Assembly (NCBI GenBank): GCA_965365655.1
Contig: CBDUCN010000061.1
Coordinates: 1 to 19,276 of the forward strand
DNA length: 19,276 nt
Source: JBFHNV01 sp965365655
GTDB taxonomy: Bacteria > Pseudomonadota > Gammaproteobacteria > HK1
Reading direction: 5' to 3'
Positions 11,020 through 19,276 of this stretch are shown piece by piece. The notes beneath the pieces were generated by a model, which did not search any database, had not been told where the DNA came from, and saw nothing but the letters and a program-made list of their open reading frames with translations. The position numbers and the translations under genes were made by a program. Numbering within the stretch: position 1 is the first letter of the stretch; each line of letters starts with the position of its first letter.

Positions 11020-11700
11020 TCACAGGTCGCACAGCGCGAACACCGCCTGCACCGCGTACACGCCCATCTGCGCGCCGCCGCGCGCCGCGTCCGGCAGCCC
11101 GGCGCCCAGATCCGCCCACGCGCGTTCCACCGCCGCGCGTCCGGTGCCCTCGATCAGCACCATCCACGGCGCGGTCTCGTCCGGCGGATCGCGCAGGGCC
11201 CGCTCCGCGGTGGGCACGCCGGTGACGTCCGGGTCCGCCTCCAGCACGTGCACGCCGCACACGCCCGGCGCGCCGGCGAGCGCCGCGACCGGGTCGCCGG
11301 CGAGCCGCGCGCGCAATGCGTCCGCCTCGTGCGCGGGCGGCGCGAGGCGCACGGTCAGCATCCACCCGCCGAGCGCCGCGCCCGCGCTCGCGCGCACCCG
11401 CGCCGCGGTGCGCACGGTGCGCGTCATGCACGACGAGACGCGCGCGGTCCACGGCGTGGGCGCGTCCAGCCGGGCGACGTAGTGCGGCGAGCGCAGCACC
11501 TCCACGTCCGCGGTCTCGTAGAGGATGAAGTAGCGCGGCGACAGCGCGTCGTCGACTGCGCGGCAGCGGCGCCCGCGCAGGAATCCCGGCAGGCCGACGC
11601 GCTCGGGCAGGTGCTCGGTGGTGTGCCACTGGTCGAAGTCGGCGTCGTGCTCCGCCGGCACGTCGTGGAAGTTCGCGAGCGCGCCCTGGCCGATCAGCAC
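11020..11700 (-). CDS. EthD/ABM-like dimeric alpha/beta-barrel protein
   Basis: Cytoplasmic protein of 226 residues with no signal or membrane segment. Residues 1-90 contain DFDQWHTTEHLPERVGLPGF (21-40), then RYFILYETADVEVLRSPHYV (56-75) and PTPWTARV. This pattern of a W-x-x-x-H-L-P segment followed by a Y-E-T strand is seen in EthD-like ferredoxin-fold proteins. Residues about 112-226 look like a second copy of the fold (GGWMLTVRL, then PWMVLIEGTG), so it may form an internal pseudo-dimer. The GTG start at 11700 overlaps the methyltransferase stop by 7 nt (GTGCTGA) and has GGAG 8 nt upstream, which implies translational coupling. It is the last gene of a three-gene operon with an oxygenase and a methyltransferase. 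Such folds include small oxygenases, decarboxylases and cyclases, but no specific activity can be assigned. Confidence 0.72.
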   Translation of the reverse strand: MLIGQGALANFHDVPAEHDADFDQWHTTEHLPERVGLPGFLRGRRCRAVDDALSPRYFILYETADVEVLRSPHYVARLDAPTPWTARVSSCMTRTVRTAARVRASAGAALGGWMLTVRLAPPAHEADALRARLAGDPVAALAGAPGVCGVHVLEADPDVTGVPTAERALRDPPDETAPWMVLIEGTGRAAVERAWADLGAGLPDAARGGAQMGVYAVQAVFALCDL

Positions 11701-12383
11701 CGCGCGCGCTCCGCATCCGGCGTCGCGCGCAGGATCACCGACAGCGGCGCACCGCTGTGCGGGTGGTGCACCGGGGTCGCGTGCACGGCCGTGAAGCCCG
11801 CGTCCGCGAGCTGCCGGCGCCACGCGTGCGGCCCGTGCCGGTACCACGGCATCGGGCTCGCGAAGCCCGGCCCCAGCGGCGCGAAGTTCTCCTCGCGCCA
11901 GCCGTCGTCGTCGTCGCCGGAGGTGTCCGGGTGCACGGTCTGCACCAGCAGCGTGCCGGCAGGGCGCAGCAGCGACGCGAGGGCCGACAGCAGCGGGCGC
12001 AGGTCGCGCTCGAACAGCGAGAAGTTGCACGCCGCGGCGTCGAAGCGCCCGAGCACGAGCGGCTCGCGGGCGAGCGCGTCGTAGTCCACGTGGTGCGCGC
12101 GCACGCCGGTGTCGAGCGCGGCGGCCACCAGCGCGGCCGAGCCGTCGATCCCGATCGCGTCGATGCCCGCGCCCGCGAGCGCGCGGCACAGCCAGCCCTC
12201 GCCGCAGCCGACGTCCAGCACCCGCGCGGGCGCCCGCGCCCGCACCGCGGCGACCATCGCGGCGTCGGTGGCCGCGCGCCGGCTCTCGATGCGCCGCCCG
12301 CGCACCGCGTGGATCCAGGCCTCGGCGTTGCGGTCCCAGCTCGCGCGGATGCGCGCCGGCGCGTCGTGCGCGGGCGGCGTCAC
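11694..12383 (-). CDS. Class I SAM-dependent methyltransferase
   Basis: Cytoplasmic methyltransferase of 229 residues, of the Methyltransf_11/25 type. Motif I VLDVGCGEGW is at 55-64 and binds S-adenosylmethionine; the acidic end of strand 2 is Asp80 (GIDAIGIDGS); FDAAACNFSLFE at 114-125 is the strand 4 region; and LLRPAGTLLVQTVHP at 138-152 is the post-motif III segment. The acceptor substrate cannot be told from sequence; the C-terminal half (PWYRHGPHAWRRQLADAGF) is typical of small-molecule methyltransferases. The GTG start at 12383 overlaps the dioxygenase stop as GTGA and has AGGAAGG about 9 nt upstream, so it is the second gene of a tightly coupled operon. It probably modifies the product, or a precursor, of the neighbouring oxygenase (inference). 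Confidence 0.88.
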   Translation of the reverse strand: MTPPAHDAPARIRASWDRNAEAWIHAVRGRRIESRRAATDAAMVAAVRARAPARVLDVGCGEGWLCRALAGAGIDAIGIDGSAALVAAALDTGVRAHHVDYDALAREPLVLGRFDAAACNFSLFERDLRPLLSALASLLRPAGTLLVQTVHPDTSGDDDDGWREENFAPLGPGFASPMPWYRHGPHAWRRQLADAGFTAVHATPVHHPHSGAPLSVILRATPDAERARC

Positions 12384-13246
12384 GCGGCCGCGCCTTCCTG
12401 CTGCTCGAAGAACGAGCTGTTCGCGGGCAGCTCCGGCAGCTCGAGGTCGAAGGCCACCGAGCGCACCCGCCCGCTGCGCGTACCGCGCACCAGCAGCCCC
12501 TCGTGGCGGTGCGGCATCGGGTTCGGCGACAGAGGGACCGCGTCCTCGGCGCTGTAGACGCAGATGAACAGGGTGCGCGCGCGATCCGACGCGTTCGCGG
12601 CGGAGCCGTGCAGCAGCCGGGTGTGCATCAGGCACGCGGCGCCCGCCGGACCGGTCACCGTGCGTGCGCGGTGCCGCGCGTCCTCCTCGACGGCCTCGTC
12701 GATGAAGCCGCGGAAGCGCCCGTCGCGCCACAGCGAGTGGATCGGGCCGCGGTGTGATCCCGGGACCACCTCGAGCGCACCGTTGCGCTCGTCCACCGCG
12801 TCCAGGAACAGCAGCGCCGTGATCACGTCGTCGTTCGAGTGCGGCGTGAACGCGAAGTCCTGGTGGTAGCGCACCGGGGTCACGGTGTGCGGCTGCTTGG
12901 CGTTGGTCTTGGTGTGGTGCAGCTTGACGCCGGGGCCGATCAGGTCCGCGACCGCGTCCACGAGCCGGCTGTCGGTCGCGGCCCTCAGGTGCGCCTCGGA
13001 GACCTCGATGGGCGCGTTCACACGCCGCAGCGCCGGGTGGTCGGGACCGTGGCTGGGGTCGAGATCGAAGCGCGGGCGCGCGTTCAGCGTCTCGCCGTAC
13101 GGCGCCGCGTGGCCGCGGCTCTCCTCCACCCACGCCCGCATGTCGGCCTGCAGCTCGGCCAGCGCGCGGGCGTCCACCGCGTCGTGCAGCAGCAGGCAGC
13201 CGTCCTCGTGGAAGGTGCGCTTCTGGGCCTCGGTCAGCGTGGGCAT
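12380..13246 (-). CDS. Phytanoyl-CoA dioxygenase (PhyH) family oxygenase
   Basis: Fe(II)-dependent, probably 2-oxoglutarate-dependent, oxygenase of 288 residues. The N-terminal TEAQKRTFHEDGCLLLHDAV (5-24) is the standard PhyH opening. The metal triad is His128-x-Asp130 in VRYHQDF and His213 in TRLLHGSAANAS; Arg224 in DRARTLF would bind the 2-oxoglutarate carboxylate. VPGSHRGPI (161-169) is also conserved. The family hydroxylates acyl-CoAs, amino acids and natural products; the substrate here is unknown. The ATG at 13246 is preceded by GGTGA 5 nt upstream. An upstream ATG at 13291 lacks a binding site and would add non-conserved residues. It is the first gene of the dioxygenase-methyltransferase-barrel operon and is divergent from the PEP mutase-like gene. 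A 12-bp palindrome lies 33 nt upstream. Confidence 0.88.
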   Translation of the reverse strand: MPTLTEAQKRTFHEDGCLLLHDAVDARALAELQADMRAWVEESRGHAAPYGETLNARPRFDLDPSHGPDHPALRRVNAPIEVSEAHLRAATDSRLVDAVADLIGPGVKLHHTKTNAKQPHTVTPVRYHQDFAFTPHSNDDVITALLFLDAVDERNGALEVVPGSHRGPIHSLWRDGRFRGFIDEAVEEDARHRARTVTGPAGAACLMHTRLLHGSAANASDRARTLFICVYSAEDAVPLSPNPMPHRHEGLLVRGTRSGRVRSVAFDLELPELPANSSFFEQQEGAAA

Positions 13247-13279
13247 GGCGATCACCGGCGCGCGGCAGCGGGGCGTGCA

Positions 13280-13291
13280 ATGGTGCACCAT
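13280..13291. promoter_or_regulatory. 12-bp palindrome ATGGTGCACCAT, possible operator of the dioxygenase operon
   Basis: A perfect palindrome centred about 40 nt upstream of the dioxygenase start at 13246, where an operator near a promoter would lie. TGGT/ACCA half-sites recall GntR-type operators, but the spacing does not identify a family and no regulator gene is adjacent. Confidence 0.4.
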
Positions 13292-13596
13292 GCGCCGGCG
13301 CGGCGCTTGCGTCCCGCGCCCGGGCGCGTCATGTCGCACGATCGCGGGGCGCGGACGGCGCGCGCTCTCGCCGCGGCGGGTGTGTCCGGGACGACGGCGC
13401 GGGCGGGCGTCCCCCCGAGCGGCGGCCCCGTGTGCACGGACCTGCCGGCGCACCGCTGCGGCGCGCGGGCGCCTGAGCGGCCGTCGCCCGCGCGGGTGTC
13501 GCGGCGCTCCCCGCGTGACGGTCCGGCTCGCCGGTCGCGGCGCTCCCGGCTTGCCTCCCGGCGCGCGCGGCGCCGGGCGCGCCGCCGCGGCTCGCG

Positions 13597-13602
13597 TACA
13601 CT
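13597..13602 (+). promoter_or_regulatory. -10-like box (TACACT) for the PEP mutase-like gene
   Basis: Context CGTACACTGCGCGCC, 32 nt upstream of the ATG at 13635. Same class as the boxes at 1579 (minus), 4022 and 16412. No -35 is seen. Confidence 0.45.
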
Positions 13603-13634
13603 GCGCGCCTTCGCGGCCTTCCGGAACCGGCACC

Positions 13635-14495
13635 ATGCGCGCATCCACACGTTTCAGGCAGCGCCTCGCGGCGCCCGGCATCGTCGTCGCGCCGGGCTGC
13701 TACGACGGCCTGTCGGCGCGGCTGGTCGCCGAGGCCGGCTTCGAGGCGGCGTACGCGAGCGGCGGCGCGATCGCGCGCAGCGCCGGGATCCCGGACCTCG
13801 GGCTGCTGAGCTTCACCGAGATCGGCGAGCGCCTGGCGCAGATCGTCGACGCGGTGGACGTGCCGGTGATCGCCGACATGGACACCGGCTACGGCAACGC
13901 GCTCAACGCCCGCCACGCGGTGCGCGAGTTCGAGCGCGCCGGCGTCGCCGGCTTCCACCTCGAGGACCAGACCTTCCCGAAGCGCTGCGGCCACCTCGAC
14001 GACAAGGGGGTCGTCCCGCGCGCGGAGTTCGAGCAGAAGCTGCGCGCGGTGCGCGACGCGCTCGGCGACGACGACATGGTGATCGTCGCGCGCACCGACG
14101 CCATCGCGGTGGAGGGCTTCGATGCCGCGATCGAGCGCGCCGAGGCCTACGCGCAGGCCGGCGCCGACGTGGTGTTCGTGGAGGCGCCGCAGACCGAGGA
14201 GCAGATCGCCCAGATTGCGCGCCGCCTGCCGCAGCCCAAGCTCATCAACATGTTCCACGGCGGCAAGACGCCGCTGGTGCCGGTGCAGGACCTCGACGCG
14301 ATGGGCTACAAGATCGTGATCGTGCCCAGCGACACCCAGCGCGCCGCGATCGCCGCGATGCGCCGGGTGCTCGACGCCATCCGCCGCGACGGCCACAGCG
14401 GCGCGCTCGTCGACGAGCTCGCGTCGTTCAGGGACCGCGAGGCGATCGTCGACACCGCCCGCTACCTCGCCGACGGCGAGCGCTTCGGTGTCTGA
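13635..14495 (+). CDS. Isocitrate lyase / PEP mutase superfamily enzyme (2-methylisocitrate lyase-like)
   Basis: Cytoplasmic enzyme of 286 residues, the length of PrpB, oxaloacetate decarboxylase and carboxyPEP mutase. It should act on a 2-oxo or hydroxy di- or tricarboxylate and probably needs Mg2+. Motifs: GCYDGLSARLVAEAGFEAAY at 21-40, metal-binding DMDTGYGN at 81-88 (Asp81, Asp83), the catalytic loop KRCGH at 116-120 with Cys118 (as in the lyases, not the phosphonate mutases), and VIVARTDA near 154. Cys118 favours C-C bond cleavage such as 2-methylisocitrate or 2,3-dimethylmalate lyase. No prpC or prpD is adjacent, so a prpB name is not justified. The ATG at 13635 has GGAA 8 nt upstream. 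HyuB follows after 108 nt on the same strand. Confidence 0.9.
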   Translation: MRASTRFRQRLAAPGIVVAPGCYDGLSARLVAEAGFEAAYASGGAIARSAGIPDLGLLSFTEIGERLAQIVDAVDVPVIADMDTGYGNALNARHAVREFERAGVAGFHLEDQTFPKRCGHLDDKGVVPRAEFEQKLRAVRDALGDDDMVIVARTDAIAVEGFDAAIERAEAYAQAGADVVFVEAPQTEEQIAQIARRLPQPKLINMFHGGKTPLVPVQDLDAMGYKIVIVPSDTQRAAIAAMRRVLDAIRRDGHSGALVDELASFRDREAIVDTARYLADGERFGV

Positions 14496-14603
14496 TCGCG
14501 GGCATGTCCGAACCGCGGGCACATGCGGGTCGCGCAGCGCCGCGGCGGCGGTTGCGGTGACTGCGGCCCGGATCGACCTGAACGCAATGCAGGAGGCCTC
14601 GTC

Positions 14604-16325
14604 ATGACCGCGAACTCGCCGCTCGCGCGCATCCATGACCAGCTGATGTGGAACCGGCTGCTGTCGGTGGTCGAGGAGCAGGCGCAGACGCTCATCCGCA
14701 CCGCGTTCTCGAACACGGTGCGCGAGGCGGGCGACCTGTCCGCCGGCATCTTCGACCTGCGCGGGCGCATGCTCGCGCAGGCGGTGACGGGCACGCCCGG
14801 GCACGTCAACGCGATGGCGGCGTCGGTGGGCTTCTTCCTGCAGAAGTTCCCGGTCGAGACCATGCGCGAGGGCGACGTCTACATCACCAACGACCCGTGG
14901 ATGGGCACCGGGCACCTGCACGACTTCACGGTCGTGACGCCCGCGTTCCGCGGCGGTCGCGCGGTCGCGCTGTTCGCGTCCACCAGCCACGTCGTCGACG
15001 TCGGCGGGCTCGGCTTCGGGCCCGACGCGCGCCAGGTCTACGAGGAGGGGGTCTACATCCCGATCATGGCGCTCGCGCGCGCCGGCACGATCAACGAGTC
15101 GCTGATCGAGATCGTGCGCGCGAACGTGCGCGAGCCGGTGCAGGTCGAGGGCGACTTCTACTCGCTGGCGGCGTGCAACGAGACCGGGGTGCGTCGGCTG
15201 CTCGCGATGATGGACGAGTTCGACCTGCAGACGCTGGACCGCCTCGGCGACTTCGTGATCGAGAGCTCGCGCGCGTCGATGCTGGACGAGATCGGGCGCC
15301 TTCCGGCCGGCGAGTACGTGAACGCGATGCGCATCGACGGCTACGAGGAGCCGGTGGACCTGAAGGCGAGGATGACCATCGGGCCGACCGGCATCGACGT
15401 GGACTTCTCCGGAACGTCGGAGGTGTCCAGCTTCGGCATCAACGTGCCGCTCACGTACACCCAGGCCTACGCGTCGTTCGGCGTGCGCTGCGTGGTCGGC
15501 TCCCGCGTGCCGAACAACGCGGGCTCGCTGGGCCCGGTGCGCGTGAGCGCCCCCGAGGGCTGCATTCTCAACGCGCCTCACCCGTGCGCGGTCGCGGCGC
15601 GCCACGCGATCGGGCAGATGCTGCCGGACGTGGTGCTGGGCTGCCTGGAGCAGGCGCTGGGCGGGCAGGTGCCGGCGGAGGGCACGTCGTGCCTGTGGAA
15701 CCCGGTGCTGTATGCCGGTCACGGCGTCGCCGGGCGCTTCGGAAACGCGACGCCGTTCACCGTGACCCTGTTCCACAACGGCGGCACCGGCGCGCGCCCG
15801 TCCAGCGACGGCCTGTCCGCGACGGCGTTCCCGTCGGGGGTGCGCAACACGCCGGTGGAGATCAACGAGGCCATCGCCCCGATCGTGGTCTGGGAGAAGG
15901 AGTACCGCGAGGATTCCGGCGGCGCCGGGCGTCACCGCGGCGGTCTAGGCCAGGTGATGACGGTGGAGAGCCGCGAGGGCGCGCCGTTCGCGATCTCGTC
16001 GATGTTCGATCGCGTGAAGCACCCGGCGCGCGGGCGCCGGGACGGCGCGCCCGGGGCCTGCGGGCGCATGTATCTCGAGAGGAGCGGCGTGGACCTGAAG
16101 GCGAAGGGCCGCCAGCAGGTGCCGGGCGGCGAGCGGCTGGTGATGGCGATGCCCGGCGGCGGCGGCTACGGCGCGGCCTTCGAGCGCGACCCGTCGGCGG
16201 TTCGCGAGGACGTGCGCGACGGCCTGGTGTCGCGCGACGCGGCACGCCGCGACTACGGCGTGGTGCTCACCGACGCGCTGGAGGTGGACCCCGAGGCTAC
16301 CGCGCGGGCGCGCGCCGCCCGGTAG
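14604..16325 (+). CDS. hyuB: Hydantoinase/5-oxoprolinase family subunit B (HyuB type)
   Basis: Catalytic partner of HyuA in the N-methylhydantoinase/5-oxoprolinase family, 573 residues and complete. Family blocks: VYITNDPWMGTGHLHDF from about 92 (Asn96-Asp97-Pro98, then His105 and His107), TSHVVDVGG, FSGTSEVSSFGINVP, the SLGPVRVSAPEGCILNAPHP stretch, and the C-terminal GGAGRHRGGLGQ and MAMPGGGGYG. The start at 14604 is set by a perfect AGGAGG 7 nt upstream, the strongest binding site in the window. It lies downstream of the PEP mutase-like gene and may be cotranscribed with it. HyuA, without which HyuB is not expected to work, is 8.4 kb upstream at 4063-6156. Substrate remains open. Confidence 0.92.
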   Translation: MTANSPLARIHDQLMWNRLLSVVEEQAQTLIRTAFSNTVREAGDLSAGIFDLRGRMLAQAVTGTPGHVNAMAASVGFFLQKFPVETMREGDVYITNDPWMGTGHLHDFTVVTPAFRGGRAVALFASTSHVVDVGGLGFGPDARQVYEEGVYIPIMALARAGTINESLIEIVRANVREPVQVEGDFYSLAACNETGVRRLLAMMDEFDLQTLDRLGDFVIESSRASMLDEIGRLPAGEYVNAMRIDGYEEPVDLKARMTIGPTGIDVDFSGTSEVSSFGINVPLTYTQAYASFGVRCVVGSRVPNNAGSLGPVRVSAPEGCILNAPHPCAVAARHAIGQMLPDVVLGCLEQALGGQVPAEGTSCLWNPVLYAGHGVAGRFGNATPFTVTLFHNGGTGARPSSDGLSATAFPSGVRNTPVEINEAIAPIVVWEKEYREDSGGAGRHRGGLGQVMTVESREGAPFAISSMFDRVKHPARGRRDGAPGACGRMYLERSGVDLKAKGRQQVPGGERLVMAMPGGGGYGAAFERDPSAVREDVRDGLVSRDAARRDYGVVLTDALEVDPEATARARAAR

Positions 16326-16359
16326 CGAGCCCGGCGCGGCGGGCGCCGGCGCGCGTGTG

Positions 16360-16398
16360 CGCCGCCGCCCATCGCGCGGCCGCGCAAGGGCGGCGGCG
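16360..16398 (+). terminator. Hairpin after hyuB
   Basis: Arms CGCCGCCGCCC (16360-16370) and GGGCGGCGGCG (16388-16398) pair perfectly. The 17-nt loop contains a further palindrome, GCGCGGCCGCGC (16374-16385). It begins 34 nt after the hyuB stop and ends 13 nt before the next -10-like box, as expected for a terminator. No T-run follows. Confidence 0.45.
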
Positions 16399-16411
16399 GG
16401 TCCGGTGGGGC

Positions 16412-16417
16412 TACACT
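16412..16417 (+). promoter_or_regulatory. -10-like box (TACACT) for the MBL-GAF gene
   Basis: Context GCTACACTGGCGTCG, 26 nt before the ATG at 16444. Same class as the boxes at 1579 (minus), 4022 and 13597. The short leader has no clear Shine-Dalgarno sequence. Confidence 0.45.
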
Positions 16418-16443
16418 GGCGTCGTGACACGGGCCAGCCGCAC

Positions 16444-18263
<1,820 letters not shown>

Positions 18264-18264
<1 letters not shown>

Positions 18265-19016
18265 TGCGCCGCCGCGCAGCCCGCGTCCACGCGCCGCGCG
18301 CGGCGGGCGTTCTCGCCGCGCTGCTGCTCGTGGCGGCGCCGTTGCCGGCGCCCGGTCAGTTCGAGGACGCGCGCGCCGCGATGGTCGACGAGGTCGAGCG
18401 CACGGCGGCCGAGGCCGCCGCGTGGACGGGGCGCGAGCGGCTCGCGCCGGCGGTGATCGCGGCGCTCGCGCGGGTGCCGCGCCACGCGTTCGTGCCGCCG
18501 CCGCTCGAGCGCTTCGCATACCTCGACCGCCCGCTGCCGATCGGCGAGGGGCAGACGATCTCCCAGCCCTACATCGTGGCCCTGATGAGCGACCTGCTGG
18601 ACGTGGGGCCGGGCGACCGGGTGCTCGAGGTGGGCACCGGCTCCGGCTACCAGGCGGCGGTGCTCGCGGAGATGGGGGTCGCGGTATGGAGCATCGAGAT
18701 CATCGATGCGCTGGCCCGCGACGCCGCCGAGCGCCTGCGGCGCCTCGGCTACGCCGGCGTCACCGTGCGCGCCGGGGACGGCTACCACGGCTGGCCGGAG
18801 CACGCGCCGTTCGACGGCATCGTCGTCACCGCCGCGGCGCCCCACGTGCCGCAGCCCCTCGTGGAGCAGCTCGCCGAAGGCGGGACGCTGGTGATCCCGG
18901 TGGGCCCGCAGCACGGCGATCAGCGCCTGCTCGCGATCGAGAAGGGCGCCGGCGGCGAGCTGACGACCCGGGAGGTGCTGCCGGTGCGCTTCGTGCCGCT
19001 GACCCGGGCGCGCTAG
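18264..19016 (+). CDS. pcm: Protein-L-isoaspartate O-methyltransferase with signal peptide
   Basis: PCMT family, 250 residues; methylates isoaspartyl residues in damaged proteins so they can revert to Asp. Visible motifs: RVPRHAFVPPP at 70-80, the PCMT-specific LPIGEGQTISQPYIVALM at 91-108, SAM motif I VLEVGTGSGYQ at 120-130, VTAAAPHVPQPLVEQL at 188-203, and the C-terminal VRFVPLTR. An N-terminal extension has a basic start (MRRRAARVHAPR) and a hydrophobic core (AAGVLAALLLVAAPLPA), which reads as a signal peptide. Export would be odd, since SAM is cytoplasmic. The ATG overlaps the upstream stop by one base (TGATG), so it is translationally coupled to the MBL-GAF gene. No internal start with a good binding site was found. 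The TAG stop lies in the CTAG at the left edge of a MITE-like element. Confidence 0.9.
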
Positions 19017-19180
19017 TGTCCCGTCCCGCAAACGGCTTGCGAATTCTCGGCGAGCCATCCGTGCCGTGTGGCAAGGCGCGGCGAGGAGTAATAGCCGTCG
19101 CTATTGCGACGAGTCGCAACGCCGCCACGCGGTGCGGGGGCCGGCGAGAAACGCAATGTGTTCGTGGGACGGGACACTAG
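19013..19180. mobile_element. 168-bp MITE-like element with 15-bp terminal inverted repeats
   Basis: CTAGTGTCCCGTCCC (19013-19027) is perfectly inverted at 19166-19180, and weaker similarity runs about 20 nt further in at both ends. CTAG at each edge may be a target-site duplication, as in some IS5-family elements, leaving a 160-bp core (19017-19176). No transposase is encoded. The interior holds AATAGC-CGTC-GCTATT (19090-19105) and TTGCGAC-GA-GTCGCAA (19104-19119). These share two bases and so are mutually exclusive hairpins. Base composition is less G+C-extreme than in the genes. It abuts the pcm stop codon. The IS relative is not identified. Confidence 0.72.
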
Positions 19181-19206
19181 CAGGCTGTTGATTTTCGACA
19201 GCCTGC
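19180..19206. repeat. Strong hairpin GCAGGCTGTTGA-TTT-TCGACAGCCTGC
   Basis: Arms of 12 bp (one G-T pair) with a 3-nt loop, starting on the last base of the MITE-like element. It could end pcm transcription, although the four bases after the stem are GCGC with no T-run, or be a remnant end of another insertion sequence. Confidence 0.5.
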
Positions 19207-19228
19207 GCGCGGTACAGGGACGTGCCGG

Positions 19229-19260
19229 CATGAATCAATCACGCAAGTGATTGATTCATG
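19229..19260. repeat. Perfect 14-bp inverted repeat, A+T-rich
   Basis: CATGAATCAATCAC (19229-19242) and GTGATTGATTCATG (19247-19260) flank GCAA. It is markedly A+T-rich against the surroundings, which makes chance unlikely. Candidates are an IS end, a regulator binding site or a REP-like unit. The window ends 16 nt later, so the context is lost. Confidence 0.6.
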
Positions 19261-19276
19261 GAGCGAGCGCGAGACC

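Larger units (their letters stand above)
13247..13634. other. 388-bp divergent intergenic region, no gene seen
   Basis: Lies between the dioxygenase operon (minus) and the PEP mutase-like gene (plus). It is extremely G+C-rich, and open frames crossing it show no recognisable protein. It holds the palindrome at 13280-13291, a -10-like box at 13597-13602, and a 13-bp direct repeat TCGCGGCGCTCCC at 13499-13511 and 13535-13547. Nothing else can be supported. Confidence 0.5.

Noticed and set aside
13499..13547. 13-bp direct repeat TCGCGGCGCTCCC, 36 bp apart
   Set aside because: Only two G+C-rich copies and no link to a promoter; chance is plausible.
13635..14495. Naming the lyase prpB
   Set aside because: The KRCGH loop fits 2-methylisocitrate lyase, but no prpC, prpD or acnD is nearby and several lyases share this loop.
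13329..15935. An 868-codon minus-strand open frame opposite the PEP mutase-like gene and hyuB
   Set aside because: Biased, featureless composition (His/Arg/Val/Asp repeats) and full overlap with two well-supported genes; a mirror frame.

Overview
The window is very G+C-rich (well above 70% by eye). It carries twelve complete protein-coding genes, no RNA gene and no CRISPR array. Gene content, GGAG-type ribosome binding sites, an FNR/DNR-type box and a MITE-like element suggest a high-GC proteobacterium, probably gamma or beta. The sequence alone does not settle the class. Because G+C is so high, long open frames occur opposite and beside nearly every real gene; I kept only frames with recognisable protein families.

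Layout. (1) 98-3903, minus strand: single-domain globin behind an FNR/DNR-type box, a DUF1445/YcsI-like hydro-lyase (D-glutamate cyclase superfamily), a CaiB/BaiF class III CoA-transferase, and a secreted DUF547 protein. (2) 4063-6156, plus: hydantoinase/oxoprolinase subunit A (HyuA type), divergent from the DUF547 gene. (3) 6306-10862, plus: an FHA-domain protein and a 1191-residue ABC exporter that fuses CydD-like and CydC-like halves; both genes lack a Shine-Dalgarno sequence and look leaderless. (4) 11020-13246, minus: a compact overlapping operon of a phytanoyl-CoA-dioxygenase-like oxygenase, a SAM methyltransferase and an EthD-like dimeric alpha/beta barrel protein. (5) 13635-16325, plus: an isocitrate lyase/PEP mutase superfamily enzyme, then hydantoinase/oxoprolinase subunit B (HyuB type). 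(6) 16444-19016, plus: a metallo-beta-lactamase/pseudo-receiver/GAF fusion, translationally coupled to an apparently exported protein-L-isoaspartate methyltransferase. (7) 19013-19276: a 168-bp MITE-like element whose left end coincides with the last stop codon, then two strong palindromes.

How the genes may work together (inference). HyuA, HyuB, the DUF1445 protein, the CoA-transferase and the PEP mutase-like lyase look like a dispersed catabolic set for a cyclic amide or small organic acid; 5-oxoproline/D-glutamate is one candidate. The two subunits of the presumed oxoprolinase are unusually about 8.4 kb apart, with unrelated genes between. The dioxygenase-methyltransferase-barrel operon looks like a small tailoring module. 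The MBL-REC-GAF protein plus exported Pcm is the least expected pairing. Several genes share a similar upstream -10-like box (GCTACACT/GCTATATT type) with no visible -35, which may be this genome's usual promoter.
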